Assembly: GCA_007119835.1 (NCBI GenBank)
Contig: SKOX01000402.1
Location: forward strand, 1 to 8,956
Source: Paracoccaceae bacterium
GTDB taxonomy: Bacteria; Pseudomonadota; Alphaproteobacteria; Rhodobacterales; Rhodobacteraceae
DNA: 8,956 nucleotides
Direction: 5' to 3'
Made by a program: the position numbers and the translations under genes. The notes under the pieces were generated by a model. It did not search any database, was not told the origin of the DNA, and saw only the letters and a program-made list of their open reading frames with translations. Numbering within the stretch: the stretch's first letter is position 1; the number at the start of each line of letters is the position of its first letter. This document shows, piece by piece, positions 6,489-8,956 of the stretch.

Positions 6489-8321
6489 ATGGACGACCAG
6501 AACAGGAACCTGATCCTGGCCACGGCCCTGAGTTTCCTGGTCATCCTCGTCTGGTTCATTCTCTTCCCGCCGCCGGCCCCCGAGGAGCGGATCGCCGAGC
6601 AGGAGATGATGGAGCAGCCGGTCGAGGAGCCGGTGGACGGTCTTGCCGTGCCGCCCGCAGCGGTGACGATCGACGACGCTCCGAGCCTGCCGGGCGAGGC
6701 CGAGCCGGTCGAGGAGCCGGCCGTCGACGTCGCCCGCGTGCCGATCGAGACCGCCCGGCTCTCGGGCTCCCTGTCGCTGCTTGGCGGGCGAATCGACGAC
6801 CTCTCGCTTCTCGACTACCGCGTGACCCTCGCGCCCGAGAGCCCGAACGTGCGCCTGTTCAGCCCGGCCGGCGCGGAGCACGGGCATTATGCCGTCTACG
6901 GCTGGTCTCCGGCCGGCGGGCTGACCCACACCGCGGTGCCGGGGCCGAACACCGAGTGGGCCCTCGAGAGCGGCGAGGTGCTGACCGAGACCTCGCCCGT
7001 CACGCTTGTGTGGGAAAACGGCCAGGGGCTCTTCTTCCGGCGCATCATCGAGGTCGACGAGAACTTCATGTTCACCGTCACCCAGTCGGTGGAGAATGCG
7101 ACCGGTGCCGAGGTGCGCCTCGCGCCCTACGGCATCATCGCGCGGCATGGCATACCGCCCGACCTGATGGGCTTCTTCATCCTGCACGAGGGCGTCGTCG
7201 GCGTCATGGACGGCTCGCTCACCGAGACGTCTTACCGCCGCGTCGCGGACCTGCCGGTCAGCCCGGCGGAGGGCGGGGCCGCGGCCGAGACGTTCGCCGT
7301 GCAGGATAACGGCTGGATCGGCTTCACCGACCACTACTGGATGTCGACGCTGATCCCCGCACCCGGCCAGCCGTTCACGGCGGTGAAGAAGCACACGCCC
7401 GGACCCGACATCTTCCAGACGGACGCCCGCCTGCCGGTGATGAGCGTCGGCGCGGGACAGAGCGCGGAGGTCTCGACCTTCCTCTTCGCCGGCGCCAAGG
7501 AATGGGCGACGATCCGCGAATACGAGCGCACCCTCGGCATCGACCGCTTCATCGACTCGATCGACTGGGGCTGGTTCTTCTTCCTGACAAAGCCGATCTT
7601 CTGGGTGCTGCACAACCTCTACGTGCTTATCGGCAACATGGGGGTCGCGATCATCGGGCTCACCCTCGGCATCAAGCTCCTGCTGTTGCCGCTCGCCTAC
7701 AAGTCCTACGTGGCGATGTCCAAGATGAAGCAGCTCCAGCCCGAGATGGAGAAGATCAAGGAGCGCGCCGGCGACGACCGCATGAAGCTCCAGCAGGAGG
7801 TCATGGCGCTCTACAAGAAGGAGAAGGTCAACCCGGCCTCGGGCTGCCTGCCGATCATCCTGCAGATCCCGATCTTCTTTGCGCTTTACAAGGTGATCTT
7901 CGTCACCATCGACCTCCGCCACGCGCCCTTCGTCGGCTGGATCCAGGACCTGTCCGCTCCCGACCCGACCTCGATCATCAACCTCTTCGGGCTGCTGCCC
8001 TGGGGCGCGCCGGGGCCCGACAGCTTCTTCTTCATATTCTCGATCGGCATCTGGCCGATCCTGCTCGGGGTCTCGATGTGGCTCCAGATGAAGCTCAACC
8101 CGATGCCGACCGACAAGACCCAGGCGATGATCTTCAACTGGATGCCGTGGATCTTCATGTTCATCCTCGGCACGTTTGCGAGCGGGCTGGTGATCTACTG
8201 GGTGGCGAACAACGTCATCACCTTTGCCCAGCAGTACCTGATCATGCGCAGCCAGGGCGTGAACCCAAACGTCCTGGGCAACATCGCGGCGCAGTTCCGA
8301 CGAACCCGAAAGGCAGACTGA
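6489..8321 (+). CDS. yidC: Membrane protein insertase YidC/Oxa1
   Basis: A 610-residue inner membrane insertase that places proteins in the membrane alone or with SecYEG. The N-terminal transmembrane helix (about residues 5-25) is followed by an acidic, proline-rich linker (about 26-80), the large periplasmic beta domain (about 80-345) and the conserved five-helix core, with membrane segments near 362-402, 452-472, 512-534 and 548-585. Recognisable core blocks are TKPIFWVLHNLYVLIGNMG, KMKQLQPEMEKIKER, NPASGCLPIILQIPIFFALY and WMPWIFMFILGTFASGLVIY. Lys396 occupies the groove position held by Arg366 in E. coli, keeping the positive charge. The ATG has AGGAG at 6474-6478, ten bases upstream. The MOSC gene starts one base after the stop. 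Confidence 0.97.
   Translation: MDDQNRNLILATALSFLVILVWFILFPPPAPEERIAEQEMMEQPVEEPVDGLAVPPAAVTIDDAPSLPGEAEPVEEPAVDVARVPIETARLSGSLSLLGGRIDDLSLLDYRVTLAPESPNVRLFSPAGAEHGHYAVYGWSPAGGLTHTAVPGPNTEWALESGEVLTETSPVTLVWENGQGLFFRRIIEVDENFMFTVTQSVENATGAEVRLAPYGIIARHGIPPDLMGFFILHEGVVGVMDGSLTETSYRRVADLPVSPAEGGAAAETFAVQDNGWIGFTDHYWMSTLIPAPGQPFTAVKKHTPGPDIFQTDARLPVMSVGAGQSAEVSTFLFAGAKEWATIREYERTLGIDRFIDSIDWGWFFFLTKPIFWVLHNLYVLIGNMGVAIIGLTLGIKLLLLPLAYKSYVAMSKMKQLQPEMEKIKERAGDDRMKLQQEVMALYKKEKVNPASGCLPIILQIPIFFALYKVIFVTIDLRHAPFVGWIQDLSAPDPTSIINLFGLLPWGAPGPDSFFFIFSIGIWPILLGVSMWLQMKLNPMPTDKTQAMIFNWMPWIFMFILGTFASGLVIYWVANNVITFAQQYLIMRSQGVNPNVLGNIAAQFRRTRKAD
6616..6720 (+). repeat. In-frame direct repeat in the YidC linker
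   Basis: The 18-base sequence AGCCGGTCGAGGAGCCGG occurs exactly at 6616-6633 and again at 6703-6720. The copies are 87 bases (29 codons) apart, so both encode PVEEP in the acidic, proline-rich linker after the first YidC transmembrane helix. It probably reflects low-complexity growth of a disordered linker. Confidence 0.7.
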
Positions 8322-8322
8322 C

Positions 8323-8956
8323 GTGCCGGCACGGGTCGCCCATCTCTGGCGACACCCCATCAAGGGCCACGGCGTCGAGGCCGTGGCCCGCACCACGCTC
8401 CAGGCCGGCGCCACCATGCCATGGGACCGCGTCTGGGCCATCGCCCACGAAGCGGCGAAGGTCGCGCCGGGGCAGCGGGATTGGGCGTCCTGCGCCAACT
8501 TCTCCCGCGGTGCGAAGTCGCCTGCGCTCATGGCGATCCGCGCCGAAACCGACGAGGCCCGCGGGCGCGTGCGCCTGACTCATCCGGACGCCGAACCGAT
8601 CGAGGTCGCCCCGGACGATCCCGCCGACCAGACCCGGCTCCTCGCCTGGGTGACGCCGCTTGCCGCCGCCGACCGGGCGCGGCCGGCCTTCGTGGTGCGC
8701 GCGGAGCGCGGCATGACCGATTCGCCCTTTCCCTCCATCGCGGTCCTCGGGCGCGCGAGCCTCGCGGCGCTTGCCGATCGAATGGGCCGCGCGCTTGGCA
8801 TGGAGCGCTTTCGCGGCAACGTCTGGCTCGACGGTCTCGAACCCTGGGAGGAGTTCGACTGGATCGGGCGGGAGGTCGTCGTCGGCGGCGCGCGGCTGCG
8901 GATCGTCGAGCGGATCACCCGCTGCAAGGCGACCACCGTCGACCCCGACACCGGGC
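8323..8956 (+). CDS. MOSC domain-containing protein (5' part, cut by the right edge)
   Basis: An open frame from GTG 8323 to the edge, 211 codons without a stop. The N-terminus (VAHLWRHPIKGHGVEAV) resembles the MOSC N-terminal beta-barrel domain. The C-terminal stretch carries the MOSC core: RFRGNVWLDGL, PWEEFDWIGR, then ITRCKATTVDPDTG with the conserved cysteine at residue 201. MOSC domains bind the molybdenum cofactor sulfur-carrier site and occur in sulfurases and reductases; the substrate here cannot be told. The GTG lies one base after the yidC stop, with GAAAGG at 8308-8313 nine bases upstream inside yidC, so translation is probably coupled. From memory, yidC-MOSC-engB order is common in Rhodobacterales, which fits. 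The 3' end is missing. Confidence 0.85.
   Translation, partial: MPARVAHLWRHPIKGHGVEAVARTTLQAGATMPWDRVWAIAHEAAKVAPGQRDWASCANFSRGAKSPALMAIRAETDEARGRVRLTHPDAEPIEVAPDDPADQTRLLAWVTPLAAADRARPAFVVRAERGMTDSPFPSIAVLGRASLAALADRMGRALGMERFRGNVWLDGLEPWEEFDWIGREVVVGGARLRIVERITRCKATTVDPDTG

Noticed and set aside
6369..8531. 720-codon minus-strand open frame opposite yidC
   Set aside because: Antisense shadow caused by codon bias in GC-rich DNA. It is charged and low complexity and spans the ends of two well supported plus-strand genes.
1..8956. CRISPR array, insertion sequence, phage or toxin-antitoxin genes
   Set aside because: No regularly spaced repeats, transposase or integrase motifs, terminal inverted repeats, or compositional break were seen on either strand.

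Overview
The window is an 8,956-base piece of a GC-rich (roughly 70% by eye) bacterial chromosome. It holds ordinary core genes and two membrane signalling proteins. The organism is most likely an alphaproteobacterium close to the Rhodobacterales. That rests on the YidC N-terminus (MDDQNRNLILAT), a long YidC periplasmic domain, a lysine in the YidC groove helix, and a rpmH-rnpA-yidD ... yidC-MOSC gene order. No phage, insertion sequence, CRISPR, rRNA or tRNA is visible.

Left part, minus strand: possibly the first ten codons of a gene running off the edge (1-30), a two-transmembrane sensor histidine kinase (155-1588), and a TVP38/TMEM64 (VTT) family membrane protein (1659-2432) just upstream of the kinase. 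A 184-base divergent region (2433-2616) separates these from the plus-strand genes and carries a clear TTGACT/TATAGG promoter for rpmH.

Middle and right, plus strand: rpmH (ribosomal protein L34), rnpA (RNase P protein), yidD (membrane insertion factor), ttcA (tRNA 2-thiocytidine synthetase), a membrane protein with a degenerate GGDEF domain and an intact EAL domain (probable c-di-GMP phosphodiesterase), yidC (membrane insertase) and the 5' part of a MOSC-domain gene cut by the right edge. rpmH-rnpA-yidD are tightly packed, with overlapping start and stop codons at rnpA/yidD. yidC and the MOSC gene are one base apart. ttcA and the EAL gene sit inside what is usually a compact rpmH-rnpA-yidD-yidC block.

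The genes on the right serve ribosome assembly, RNA processing and membrane protein insertion, the usual theme of this locus. I see no new multi-gene system. The best point for a second look is rnpA. It has no ATG, GTG or TTG start at the expected place, and its only such upstream codon is the TTG inside the rpmH promoter -35 box. A CTG start behind a near-perfect AGGAGG ribosome binding site is the best explanation.
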